Below, piece by piece: positions 14,188-28,036 of a DNA stretch of 64,000 bases. The DNA lies in assembly GCF_000002075.1 (NCBI RefSeq), contig NW_004797720.1, forward strand, positions 411,392 to 475,391, given 5' to 3'. Source of the DNA: Aplysia californica (taxonomy: Eukaryota > Mollusca > Gastropoda > Aplysiida > Aplysiidae). The notes below the pieces were generated by a model. The model was not told the DNA's origin and ran no database searches. It was given only the letters and a program-made list of their open reading frames with translations. The translations under genes were made by a program, and so were the position numbers. Position 1 is the stretch's first letter, and every line of letters begins with the position of its first letter.

Positions 14188-17100
14188 GACTTATTATACA
14201 AGCTTGAACCCATGAGAATAATGTATAGAAAATCAAATGGTAGGAAACAAGAGAAATGGGACCTTAAACCTGTGCTGTGGCACAAACATAAGAGAGTTGT
14301 TTGAATTTCATAAAAGTCTTCAAAGGTATACGAACAACTGGAAAGTCTGATTTAAACTTTGAATATATTGGAACCGTTTGCCATAAATATCACTCTCTAA
14401 ACAGTAGAAAAAAAGTCTTGAAATCGTCGACCTGAGAAAGGGTTATGTATTCCCAATGTTTGTAAGCTAAAAAATATTGTGATAAAAAATATTCTCATCT
14501 ATTATTAAAACACTTTGAGGGATTATATTTACAATGGTTTCTGGCCAACAATTTCTGACTCCAATGTTATCTTGTCAAAGCAGTGACACAAAAACACAAA
14601 GTCGTCCCATATTTGGGCGCAAAGTAACTCAAAGTAATTAGTATAAGCAGGATAATCCTAACTACTACCACTACTGATAAATGTACCAATCACAGCAAAA
14701 AGTAGGAATAGGAATGGGTTGTTTTGGGGGAGGGGGTGGATAGTGAGGGAGCAATAGGCACATACATATCCAGCATTCCGTACTATCAAATAAAAACCAA
14801 ACAACTCAACGTTTCTGTAAAAGATGGCATCTTTAGGTGTTTCCCACCTCATGAAATTATAATGACCTGAAATTCACACTTAAGAAGGCAATCAAGTCTT
14901 TCTTGATACATTATTAGGCCTACATGGGAATAGAGTGCAAAACTTCAACTGAAGCCCAGCGTACAATTGTATACTGGTAGATGGAATCAACATGGTGCCA
15001 GGTTAAGTCAAAACCAAACTTGACCAATGCAGGACATGGTGTGAGGAAAGGATACAAACATTATCTCAAACATATACTTTCCAGACAAAGTAATTTTGAC
15101 AAGTAAAAAAGCAAGGCAACATGGATGGGACCGGCAGTCATTATCATATCTAGAGAAGTAAAATTCAAAAGAGAGAACAGATGATACCTGTGTACGTCGT
15201 TCATGGGTTTATGTAGCCATACTCATTCGGGAAGGTAGTTGTCAGATACAGGGAGGTACAAATACAACATATACATAAAAGACCTGCGTTGCATGTGTGA
15301 GTGTGAGCCATGCTTTGATTATTTGGTATTCATGCTGGTATTAAGAGTTTTGTTCCTGTATGAAAAGACAATCGTTCGCACAGATTTTGATGTCAATGTT
15401 TCAGTGCTACATTAGAAAATTCAAAGTTTGAAAATTCCGTGCCATCAAAAATATCCCTATCACACCTGTAAAATACTACAAGACCCACCCTTACACCTTC
15501 CTCAAATCCAAATGTATAGACCATGTCTCTCCTTTGAAGCATAGCAAAGAAAATCTGAAGAAACAGGAGTTTTACTTGGGCAATATACTATCTCTAGGTG
15601 TACCACCCAGTAAAACTGTAACTTGTAAATTCCTTGAAAATTGTCTGTCAAGACTAGATGTACCACCCAGAATAACTGTATCTTGTAAATTCCTTTAACA
15701 TTGTCTGTCAGGACGCTAAAGGCCATAGAGTAGACATAAAAAACAAAAATGGTCTATCAAAAATTGGGGTGAACATAAACAAGATAGGCCTATATGACCT
15801 TCTCCAAAGGAGGTATTTACTTACAGTCATTCAATGTTGTTCCCTTCTCACTCTTAACAACAACTAAGGCAATTTTCAGTTTGAACACAGAGAAGAAACT
15901 CTATAAAACAGGATTCTAATGAGGTTGACATGGGCGAAAGATTTGATCAAGGTACTGGGTTTAGAAAACAGGTGATTCATCAGTTGACCATTGTTTTCCA
16001 ATCATGTCAGTGGCTGCAAAATGAAAAAGCTTTGACAGGAACTGCATCATTAAGAATTAAGACAAACGAGGGCAGAGTAAAAAAGAAATCACAAACCATG
16101 AAGCAAAGCATTTGGGCGTGTGCAGCAGTGTCAATTGGTCGGATCAGAAGCCAACACCATCAAACACTCTCTGAAGTCAAGATATTTTTAGTGCCTGCAC
16201 ATTGACGAGCTTTCAGTAACTATTAGGACTATCAAAAAACTAAAAAATCTTATTTGCAGTGGCTCTCGGTGATCATAAAAAAGGAATGTGACTTCTGTCA
16301 AGCATATACTTCTTTTACTTTCGCTTTTGATGATATTAAATGCTCCTCTTCAGAACAATTCAAAACGGGACAGTCCATATAACAAAATTTAAATGCACAT
16401 CTACGATGGGACGTGGGTCAACATGAACCAGTACAAAGAATGATTAAATACAAGAACTCTGTAGCATGAAGTGTGTGTCTTAGAGCTGTCCTCTTGGAAG
16501 CTTGCAACTCAATACTATACCCTCAATTAAACTTACATAGATTTAACAAACTAATTTAAACAGTTCCCCGTGTCTCAAGCAGTGCCAAAATAACCAAGAA
16601 GTGTTTCAGGTTTGTAAAATCCACAACCAAGTAATGTGGGGCTGGTGCGCAATCTGAAGTGACAGGTATCAATACCCCCATGAAGGTTACTCAGCAGCGA
16701 CTGTCTGGACACACTGCGGTACAAACTAGGGGCTGTAAAAATGTAAGAAACTTGTCTGAATATCAAAAACATCACGTTATAAAAAAACTTTTACAAAATA
16801 GCCTAACAGCATTAAAGTACATAATTTGTTTAACATTTTGCGATCATTCTCTCAAAGATTTGATAAGAACATTTCTAAGTTTTTTAGGAATAATCGAAAT
16901 AAAAAATTGAAATACTATTGGAAAAAACTGTTGTTCGTTGTTTCGGTAAAGAAAAGTACATCGGAATAATGGAAATTTGGTGCTGTGGAAAAGTAAGACA
17001 GACAGACAGAAAGAATAGGGGGAAAGGAAAGAAGTAGGACCTACCTGCGGTCCTCCCTAACCACCAGTGGAAAAAATTGTTTTGACTTGACTTCAGCCAC

Positions 17101-20100
17101 AAAAGCAAGAAAAGTGTGTTCACTTATTGAGCAGTTTAAGTGAAGAAAACATTCAACTGAAGCGTTCAGTGCAATAACAATGAAAGTATTAATGCAGTAT
17201 ACAAGGCATCTGTGGAAAATCACACCAACAAACTCAAACTTCTAGAATTAAAATCAAGTCCTCTACTAAGTACAAAGCAAGATAAACAACCAAAATTCAT
17301 TCAATTTCTGTGACTCTTCAATTCGTTTCCCAAATGATTCATGCAGCAAACTCTAACAGCTGATTTGGTCACCAGCGTACCCCAACCAAAGCAAGTCTTA
17401 CAGGAGATAGAAAAAAACCATGAATACCATCATCCATGTCATGGCTGAGCAGAGACTGTCTTGATTCACTTCTCGGTAAGCTAACTGTTGAAAGGTTATA
17501 ATGATGTAAGTAAGGTTGGAAACTATGCAACTGGGATGGCAAAACAATTAAAGATTCAATATGCAAGAGAATGAACTTGTTGGGACAAGTGAAGTGATGA
17601 CAGAAAAATAAAATGAAAGCACAAAATGATCATATATATGTGACAGTAGGAACCTGCCACAGCTTGTAAATATTCAAGTTAAAAGATGGTCAGGGAAGGA
17701 CCTGATGTCTCACATTTCTTACAGAACTTATTCAGAAATTCACCCACTTGAAAAAGGACACCAAAAATTAAGAGAGGTCCATTTACAGAAATCTGATTGC
17801 CTTGCACAGTTGTAGGAGAGCTGACCAGACAGATTTAATTATTTCTTTTTAAAAAAGTCATCATTCTCAGTCTCATCCTATCAAAAAGAACAATTACAAA
17901 AAGCCCTGAAAGATCATTTGAAACAATAAAATAGAAGATAAAGAAACTAACACTTAATTTAATAAGTAAAGGACAGATATTTTTATTTGTATAAAACTTT
18001 TACAGAAAGTAAATGAAACTACCATTTGCAGCTTCACTGGTAATGGAATGTTTCGATGGTCTGCGGCCAGCTGTATAGGAGAAAAAGCAATGTATTATAT
18101 GAGTTGTAACATACTTTACGGGACGCCAAATATTTAATTCATACTCACAAAAAAGAAAGAAGACATAACAAAAACAGCAATTCTGCAATGATCACAATAT
18201 TTAATTGAACACCAAAAATTATACACTTCGCATCTGTTATGGAGACACTTAATGGAATTTCTTATAAAATTCGAAGCCAAGCATAAGTAATTGGAAGGTT
18301 CTCCGAGATGGGATAGGGAGAGAACAGCTTCAGGAAGAGGAAAGCACACCAACGCAACTGAAAGTTTTGCATATTATAATTAGGAGAAAACCATATATAT
18401 AAGACAGAAGGTTTGATAGGAGCAAGGAACTCTATGAGAAACGTGCAGTGTTTGCAAAAAGTGAGCACACCATCAAATATTTAGTGAATTATTCCTCATT
18501 CCCAACTAACAGAAAAATAACCAAATGGAAACAATGTATCTCTAAACCCCCAAAAACCTCTAGCTTAATGAAAGCTTTTCTCCCTCTGAATAACTTATGA
18601 CACACCTCAGGTAAGCTTCTTTACTGTATTAAGAATGAGTCAGGGAATAAAAACCCCAATAATTATTAACTTATGGGAAGTTTGGAAGGTGGATGGCAAA
18701 AGGTACCAAAAGATAAGATAACATAATATAAGATGTTCTCAAAAGAACAAAGAAAATCCTAGGCACTCTTGGTTAACTTCTCCTGAGTATAAAAGTTGGA
18801 ATGTAGACATGAAAAAAGAGGAAGAGGAAGAAGATAAAGACGAAGATAAAACAAGAGTATGAATTGTTTACTGAATCACCAAACTTTGGAGGCTGTCACT
18901 GAAAATGAGTCATAACTGCTTTCTTTGTGTCAAAAATAAATGTTCCAATCTGTGTTCAATATCTAAAGAGTAAAGACCTTTTAAGTTTGATAAGCAAAGA
19001 ATCACAACAACAGTACCATTGTGAAAGACCTCAGCAGCAACAGACTGCCTGGAACTTTTCCGATTCTGAGCTGGAAAATGGATATAAAAAACTATTGCAA
19101 AAAAAACCCAATAAAAAAAACTTTATTCCAGAAAAAAATGTATTTACACCAGGAAAAAAATTCTTCCTCAGCTTTATGCAGCATGAAGAATGAACACAGC
19201 AAATGTATACACATAGACAATGACACATAATCAGACAAACACACCCATTCAGCCACAGTCCTACCAGCATATTAATTCACACAAATTGGATTTTATAAAA
19301 CCACAACAGTCTCAGCAAGACACAGACAATATTTTCAATATGATTTTATACCAGATTGAGATTTTCATTTGAAACCAAAGGACTGAAAAAAAGGGACTGT
19401 TAAAGAACTCTGCCTCTGTAGCAAGAAGATGCTAGAGAGCTGAGCTTTCAAAGAGGAGAAATGAATCAAGAGATTCATCTCAAAATTTAAAAAATTATGT
19501 TATAAGCCATATCAAGACATATTTTCTATAATATATTAAAAGTACCATTCATTTCTGGATGTGTTAAGGACGATCTTTGGCGAGGACTTGTCACTGAAAA
19601 AACATACAGAGGGACATGAACAAAAAGAAGGACAATATATACATTAAGAAGTCAACAAACATAGATGACTCAATAATGCAAGTTTTCAGCAGTACTGGTA
19701 TTTCTAAGGTTTAAATTGTCTTTGTATTGATGCCACATCAAATTCGTATGCAACAGATACCTTGAAAAGATGTATCTGTTCACAGCACATGTAATGAAAT
19801 TATGAAGTTTACGATACAAAAGGAGATTTTGAGTCGTATGAAATAAAAGATTCCAGTATAAAATTTATCACATCAATGTTGTGTTGATTTTTTTAAAAAT
19901 ACTGCAGGGCAACAGCTATTGACGTAAAGTTGAGGAAAACAAAATATTTGTCATCTGTCAACATAATGATAATATTAATGTGGGCACACAACAGTCTATT
20001 TGCCGTGAGCATATTAAAAACAAAAACAAACCAGCAGTACATGTCATGGACCACGGTATTATAGGCAAACAGCACACGTTGAACGTCTGCTTTCCCAACT

Positions 20101-23100
20101 ATGGCGAAGAGACATTTCATAACACCTTTTATCACAAAGTGTATCATGTGTGTTTTAGGAGGAGCCCTGAGAAGTAATTTGTTGCTAGCTGCTATGGGTA
20201 TGGGATATTCTGATTCTCCAAATTTGTAAATATGTGATAAAAAATGAAAGTCCATTACTATTACTTTATCCTTGGAAATATCATTACTTGTCTCATCAGT
20301 CGAGACTGCTTCATTTCTTTCCAAAGAGTCCATATTTCTTCAAATAGCACGATGCGGCTACGATGAAACATAGCTTGATACTAGAATACATTGTTTCTGT
20401 AATGACTCTTTCCTCATGGTTGTCAAACATCAAAAATGAGATGCATAAAATGAGAAAGCCACCCAGTTGACTAAGCACAAAGTTTTGAATGGAAGATTTC
20501 CTTTTCTTTGATAAAAAGCTTAAAAGTATTGTCAGAATCTTTTGTAACAGCAAACTACATGGTGAAAATGATGACGATGATGGAAAGCAAACACAATTTT
20601 CACTGTCATTTAGCTTATGCCTTCACCTGTGTCACTACTATGATTACTACCATTCTCCTTCTGAATCACCAAATTCTCCAGACTGAGAAAGGGAAAGATA
20701 ACTTCTTCTGTGTCCAGCTGTCGATGTGGTTTACACAAACATGAATAAATGTAATCATTCTCATCTACAGATCTACAAAAGACATCGGCCATCATGGTTC
20801 ACCATTGATTTCTTCGCTCTGATGCTCTCAAAAAAGCTATATTAGTCTGGTCTTTACCCATCACCCATCCATTCTGGCTTCTCAAGAAGTTGCTTTGGGT
20901 CGACCTCTGCCTCATTTGCCTTCAGTGAGAGAAAGAAGTTCAAGGCATTTATGTGCGTCCCAGAAACTACATTTGTCTCATCCTAGTTGTACTTATTTGA
21001 GAGCGACCTACATGAGTTTCTTTAATGTCCAGCATTCACAGCCGTATAAAAGGTTTCACCCCACATAGCCTTTTACAACTCTCATTTTGGTTGTCATTAA
21101 GATATTTCTATTTTTCAGATGTAATAATAGCTAGAAATGATTAGTTCACAATCTCACAAGGGTTATCACAAGCAATCAGTACAGCTTTGTAATGCTGTTG
21201 CACCCACTTTTAAAATTATTAGGAAATGAAAGGGCAAAGTCGCGAAGAAATTTTGACAGAATTCTGACAACTGTGGACTAGCTATGGTGCACTGAAACAT
21301 ATCCAGGTCACACACAGTGCTGCAAAAGTGAGAGCTACCTTCCTGGTACGGATCATCAACATACTGTCTTCTGCTACCCGAGCTAGGTCTGTTGTGCCGG
21401 CGACCTACAAAATCCACAGGGATAGGAAAATAAAAACTGAAGTCTGGCGAAAATGACAGTGACCACAACAACCTACAGCTCCTTTGTTTTGAAGAAAGCT
21501 TCAAAACTGACTCCATACCAATCCCTCTGTCTATTTCTCCCAACTGAACTAAAATCCGTCATGCATTGCCCACTTTTGTAAAGCTTCAAAGTCTATGAGA
21601 AGGAATTTGTTAATTCCTCTTAGCCTGACTCGGCAGAGTGATAGAAATATGCAATGTTTGACTGACGATAAGAGATCTGAGCACAACTGGTACTTTTTCA
21701 TTCTGGAAACTTAATTTAACAAATGACCGTTTTATATGATGTGATGTGGGCTAAAGGCCTTAAACGCTGAGTAAACTTACTCACTTACTTATAAAGTTTA
21801 CGAGGTAAAAAAATCAACTAAAAGCAACATTATTAACAAAGTTTTTAGGTGAGAGTAAAATAAAGAGAAAAACAAAGATGACAAATTACAGTGAATGGTA
21901 CAAAGTGTAGGATTGAACACTCAAATGTTCCACGACATGAGTACAGTATTATTCATCAATACAAATGAAATGATAACTCTTAATCCTGCTGAGAAAATCA
22001 ACAATAACTCTAGGTGACATTAATAGTCAAATGAATATCAGTAGCATTAATTTCTTTCAAAAGAGGAACTATGTATCACAAGTACACATATGTTTTGGAA
22101 ATGTTTACATACTCAGACAGCATTTTTTTAAAAGTGAATAATGGATTAGATCAAAGATTTTGAAACTGTGCACATCATCTCAATCACCTCACACTGGGAA
22201 TCCAAATGTGACAGTTTTAAAACAACTTATGTGACATTAATGTTAACAGGGATGAACTCGCCAAACAAGATACCTTCACTGTCATAGACTCTACTCAGGG
22301 AGGAGGAGGAGGTTTTACGAGTCTTTGAACCTGAATGAAATCACAACATGCTTACTGTAATCACCATAAAAGGAGAAGCCACAAGAAACTTTAGTAAATA
22401 AATGATTGCCTTTGCATTACTAATTTAAAAAACTGTCAGCCTACTTTTTACTGATTAAAAGCTCAGTATACAAATTAAATTCAGTTTCACATACAGAGAC
22501 TGTCATAAGACCACAGAAAAGGCTTCCTTCCACTTCTGCAACTTTAAAAATTAACATGAGTCTCAGAAAAAGTTCCTAGGAGCACTAAATTAATAATCAG
22601 CAATTCTAACAAAGCCCATATTGGTATGGAGGACGTAACAAACTGTTTGGGTTTTTGGTATAACAGATGGCAATATTACCAATAAAATGGAGCATCTTAT
22701 ATAACATTTTGAGTGCAAAATAAGGTTTTGCAGATGGGTGAAAGCTTGATTCAAATAATGAAAAGCAGACAAGCAAAAAGTTGGATGCCATTTCGGTATT
22801 GAATGTATAGAGCATCCGGTGCGAAGAAAGCATGAGTATAATTCAGCAATATTTGAATTATGATTGTAAGAAATCACTTGTTAAATTTCGACCAAAGCAT
22901 ATATAAAGATATATCCAGGTGGATACAAACCTGCTTTGTATTAGAGTATCATATATAAAAAAGAAATCTGGTTTACGAATAATTACAACCAGGCAAACTT
23001 TTATTACACTAAGTAAATGAAAGATTAAAAATGAATGATAAAATATCACAATACTATGATACATAAAAAGAACAAAATGAAACCAGTCAACTGAAATCTG

Positions 23101-26100
23101 CATCTTTTCAAGATTCCTGCAATAACTCTAAATGGGTCTTTGGTGCAGCGAGGGGGAACACACACACTTGATATTTTTCTACTTTGTGGATAGGTAGGCA
23201 GGAGAACATAAGGGTTAGCTGGATGGAGCGGAGTAAATGTTACTTGAAAAAGGCACAACAAAACCACTCTCATCTTACGCTTGTCAGAGGCTGATGACCG
23301 TACAGACAATTGGGAACCGAGAGAAGTATCATCTCTTTCTGATGAAAACAGCCAGATTGACCACCAGGTTAATTAGGTCAAACAAAGACCAGAGGTGAAA
23401 AGTGAGTATGCATCAAGAAGAGAAGAAGTAATGAGTACACACAGTCAGATTTACTGTACACCTTTTTCTCTTTTGAGAATGGAAAAAAAAAGAAACAATT
23501 TCAAAGACATTTTTTAATCATACAACATAAAGAAAAGAAAATTGTAACATGTACAATATCATATTTACCCATGTCTGTCCTTTTTGGCTTTGTGAACATG
23601 TACACAATCCGCAAGGTGCAAGCAACAACAAAGTTTCCCACCATCTACATTCTTGAAGACGCTTAAATTTTTGCCAATTCCATATGAGCAGGATGTGTTA
23701 CCAAATGACGCCATCACTGCATGCTACAACATTTTAGTGTTGTCTTACACTTATTAGATCACACAGATAAATTGATGGTGAATAGTAGTAGCTGAAAGAT
23801 TGTGATTTGTGTCATTAGCACAGTAAAAGTTTTAGAAAGATTTTAAAAAGTACCCAACACAGAGATAAAAGAATTGCTAAGAAAAGACATTTCAACATGA
23901 TAAAGGATTTACAAAGGGGCACTAATAAATATTTCGACATTAAAAACTTCCCATCAGAAAAAGACTTTCACAGCCTTCTTTAAAAACTTCCAAAGGTGTC
24001 ATAGATCTTTATATACAGTGAAGAGAACTGCAAGAGCAAAAGGTTACTGGAGTGAGTGAAAAAAGTCCAAAATAATAACAGTTCACATCAGCAAAACACA
24101 AAAGTACAGGAGAAAAAAAAAACTGAACGAAGTTTTAAAAATCTCGTCATAAAGTTGAATAATCAAGACTGTTTGATAACATTTATGTAATACTGCAATA
24201 TCTTAAGAAAATGGACAAAATCACAATGGAAAAAAGACAGTCCTTTACCATCAATAATTTATTTATAGAGGCACCAGCCATCCTTGTCCAGGTGCTGTTT
24301 TAGCCACACAAAAAAAGACAGTAAAAATATGAAAAATGACATTAAAAGAGTTGTTATTTTACAAACCTCTGCGAGGAGTCACTTCTCCATCTTTCTTTTT
24401 GAGTTTGCGCTTTTCTTTCTTTTCCATCATTCGGATAGACATCTTTTTGTAATCTTCTGCAGTTGAAATAACCATGTGTGAGAACTGTGAGGAAACAAAA
24501 TGTAAATGGGTTACTTTCAAAGAATTTAAACCAAAGACTACTCTGCAGGATATGAAAACATTACAAACAGTATGAAATGAAATCTCAAAATACATTTAGT
24601 ATCCATCATATCAGCACCAGACAAGTAAACATGCATGGATATAGTAACTTTGAAACAAATTATAGAATGAGAATATTCACCAGCAGTTCCAATGCACTGA
24701 CTTTGAAGTCGAGAACAATACCTTATCAGTTCACATTGCTGATATAAAACTTTCAATAATTCTCCACAGTGCTTTTTTCTTATTCAACATTTAGAGTGAA
24801 AGCAGTGTTCTATTTGAATAAATGATAAAGAGCATTTGAATAGCACAAATTCAAATTCCTCCTCAACAGCAAGTTATATGAGCTTTAAAATCTATATTAT
24901 TACTCGGGCAGACACAATAGCATTCAAAAACAATTTCAAAGCTGCTATTTTACAGGCGCCAAAACATTAAAATACAGACAAGACCTTTCACTGTATATCG
25001 ACGAACTGAGGAAAATTTATATGAAGTACCTTTTACCTTTCCCAAGGATACAACGTCTGGCTGAGCTAAGCCTTTAACATTGATCTCGCATCCTCATGAT
25101 TATGAGTCCTAACCACTAGACTACTGACACTACACAGAAAACATGGTTCAAACAAAGTTTAACCTGCATAAAAAGAGACAATATCTCAAAGACTATTCAA
25201 ATAAGAACCACTTCATGGCAACATTTAAAATGTGTCAGGAATTAAAGAATTATTGAAACATGCTCTAAAAACTTTTTTTACTTCCACAACCTGATGCAGA
25301 ACGATGCTGGACAAACAGAAACATGTCTGCACACAATAGTGACCATGTGACAATTTTTAAAGACTTTGTCATTCCATAGGTTGTAACTGTGTACAGTAAT
25401 GCAATTCCTATCTAGTTCTGTGTGATCTGTGCTTTGGCAGCAAACCAACAGGGCCAAATTTCGTTATATTGCAGTGATTTTGGCACAGCCCAATCCAACC
25501 CATCACAATGAAAAGTCTTCAGTTTTCTGGGACACACTCCGATAAAGCTTGCAGCATCAGCCAATCAGTAGGCCACATGACAAATTGAGGTCAGAATCTA
25601 TTATCTATTTGTGGTGGCCGAATTTTGCTATTCAAAAGGCTTTTTAATTGCTGCATCGATCGACATGCGGTTTTAGCCAAAAAATTCTTTAAAGTATTCT
25701 CCAGATCATGGTGCCCTTCATTGTTTCAGTTTTGAGACAGTTTTGCTGCAAAAAACTAAATTTCTTTATTTCGCCGATCGCTTTTGAAGGCCGACGCTTC
25801 TGTCTCTGTAATTTTAGAAAATCCGGTGAGGTAGTGATATTTCGCTAGTCGCATTTTGTTTTGAAAGTCTAGATCTAGACCTTCTAATTTTTTGCATCTC
25901 TCAAGATTTATTGCTCCATTTTTAGTAAAGTGTAAATATAGTAGGCCAATGACTTTCAGTTTATGTTAATTGCACCGATCATCCCTTTCATCGAAAGGGG
26001 GCCCAGCTAGTTTTGTATATAAGTGTGACACAGCTCGATCTCAATGTTGAGATCTCCATGGCGTATACCACACTAAGTTCGTCATGTTGAGACAAATTGG

Positions 26101-27977
26101 AGGTTAAATGACATGTGTGCACTGGCCAGCCTATCTACATGATCCAATCTTTTCTATATTTATATAACTGAATAAAAAAACACTAATTTCTATTAATTTG
26201 TTTTCAAGCATGCAGTAAATTGAACTAAAGCAACTTAAAACTATCAAAGCCTATGGCAGTTCTGTGAAGGTGAATTATTTTTCAGGCATATTGACCATTC
26301 AAATTAAAATTGTGTTCATTCAAAAGAAGACAACAAAGTTTGTTGACCAATACTGTCCATAAAAAGAATGTGAACTAAATGTGTAAGTGAAAGAAAATAA
26401 GGACAATTACACACAAAATTTCGTGCGTTACCTCTGTGTAGAAGAATTTGTTTCCCTTATGGAAGCAACCATAGACATTTTAAACATAAGCTTTCTCAAT
26501 TTTGAAAATGAAAGAAATTTTACCAAGCAGCAGCAGTATATGACATAAGAAAATTTAGGAAATTAAAAGTACAAATTCATTCTTTAGAAACTCATTTCAG
26601 ACTTTGTAAATAGAAACGACATAACAGTGTTTCAAAGGCATAAACATGTCCTTTACCTGAATAAAAGATTCATCTATATCATTGTGCAACAGATTCAGAT
26701 ATCCTTACAGGTAATTATTTATTTGTCAGTACCGTTCTACGTAATCTGTAGTACAGCAGCAACAAAACTATTTTTTAAAAACATGCACATTTCTCTGTAC
26801 CTCACCCTGCCTTTTAAGTCAAACTTCGCTCATCAATACTTTCTAAAATTATCGTGATATGATGTATAGTATAATTATAAAAACATTTGGGACATAGGCA
26901 AGTTGAAATTTACACATCAACTTTGCTGGAAAAAACAAGAACACATCTAGTCGATGTCCTAATGGATCATGCATTATATGGAGAAGAGAATAGATTACCA
27001 AATGACGGACATTAATAAACTTGTGTACCTCTTTGTAATCTAATCTTCCATCTTTATTCTCATCCACTTCATCAATCATTGCTTTGACCTCAGATCTGGA
27101 CATCTTTTCCCCTTTCTGTAAAAAAGTCCATAATGAACAAAGAAAAAAATCATGTCTAAAGATGGTAGAAGATAAACAATAACAGTATCATTGCCTTCAA
27201 ATAAACATACAAGGGCTTTGTTTAGGCAACATCATGTACACACATTTCTAGAACTTGAAAATAAAATGTATTATAGTATTCAAAGTCATAATTTTTACCA
27301 GTTTTCATGTTCGTAAAAATCCACAGCACCACGTTAGATTACAAACTCAATGCCACAGAAGTCACTATAGATGTTGTACTTAAGTTATCTTGGACAGATG
27401 AAAATTCTTTTTTCACAGTGTATATAATGAGGGGAGTGATGTAAACTTCTCCTTTTATCTGTTTAAAAAAAAGATGCACAGTCATACATTTGTCACCTCT
27501 TTCGGTATATGTTATTGCCAAAAGATAGTTGACTTCCACATATATTATGTTGAAATTTCAGGAGAGCATCAACTTCAAGATCCTCAGGTAACACACTACA
27601 AAGGTCGAAGGTTGGCAAAATGTCTATCAAAATTTAATGGATGAATTGGAAAATCTAAAGCCTTCTTACCTCCATGTACAAGTTGTCTTCAATTTAAGAA
27701 AACAAACTCCCTTTATAGAATGTACAGAAAAAATAATAAGCCTAATGATGCAAATAAAGATAATTTACCGTGGTCATGACTTTGAAAAGTTCGTCCAAAG
27801 ATATGTAGCCATCTCCATTGACATCAATCTTACGAAAGGCCCTCATCAATTCATCCTCTGATGTCACAGGTTCTCGGCGACATATGTCCACAAAGTCATC
27901 GAATGTTAAACTTTCTGCGAACAGGAAAGGGAAGGAAATCAGTACAGTTCGGAAAGAGCAAGAGTAGAAGTGTAGGA

Positions 27978-28036
<59 letters not shown>

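Larger units (their letters stand above)
14190..18022. other. EFCAB7 intron 10 remainder
   Basis: AT-rich intron with only the 60-bp duplication at 15595 and the candidate microexon at 17045. Nothing else supportable. Confidence 0.5.

Noticed and set aside
15800-15860. Extra EFCAB7 exon before a GTAAGT
   Set aside because: In phase 1 the candidate meets a stop at once.
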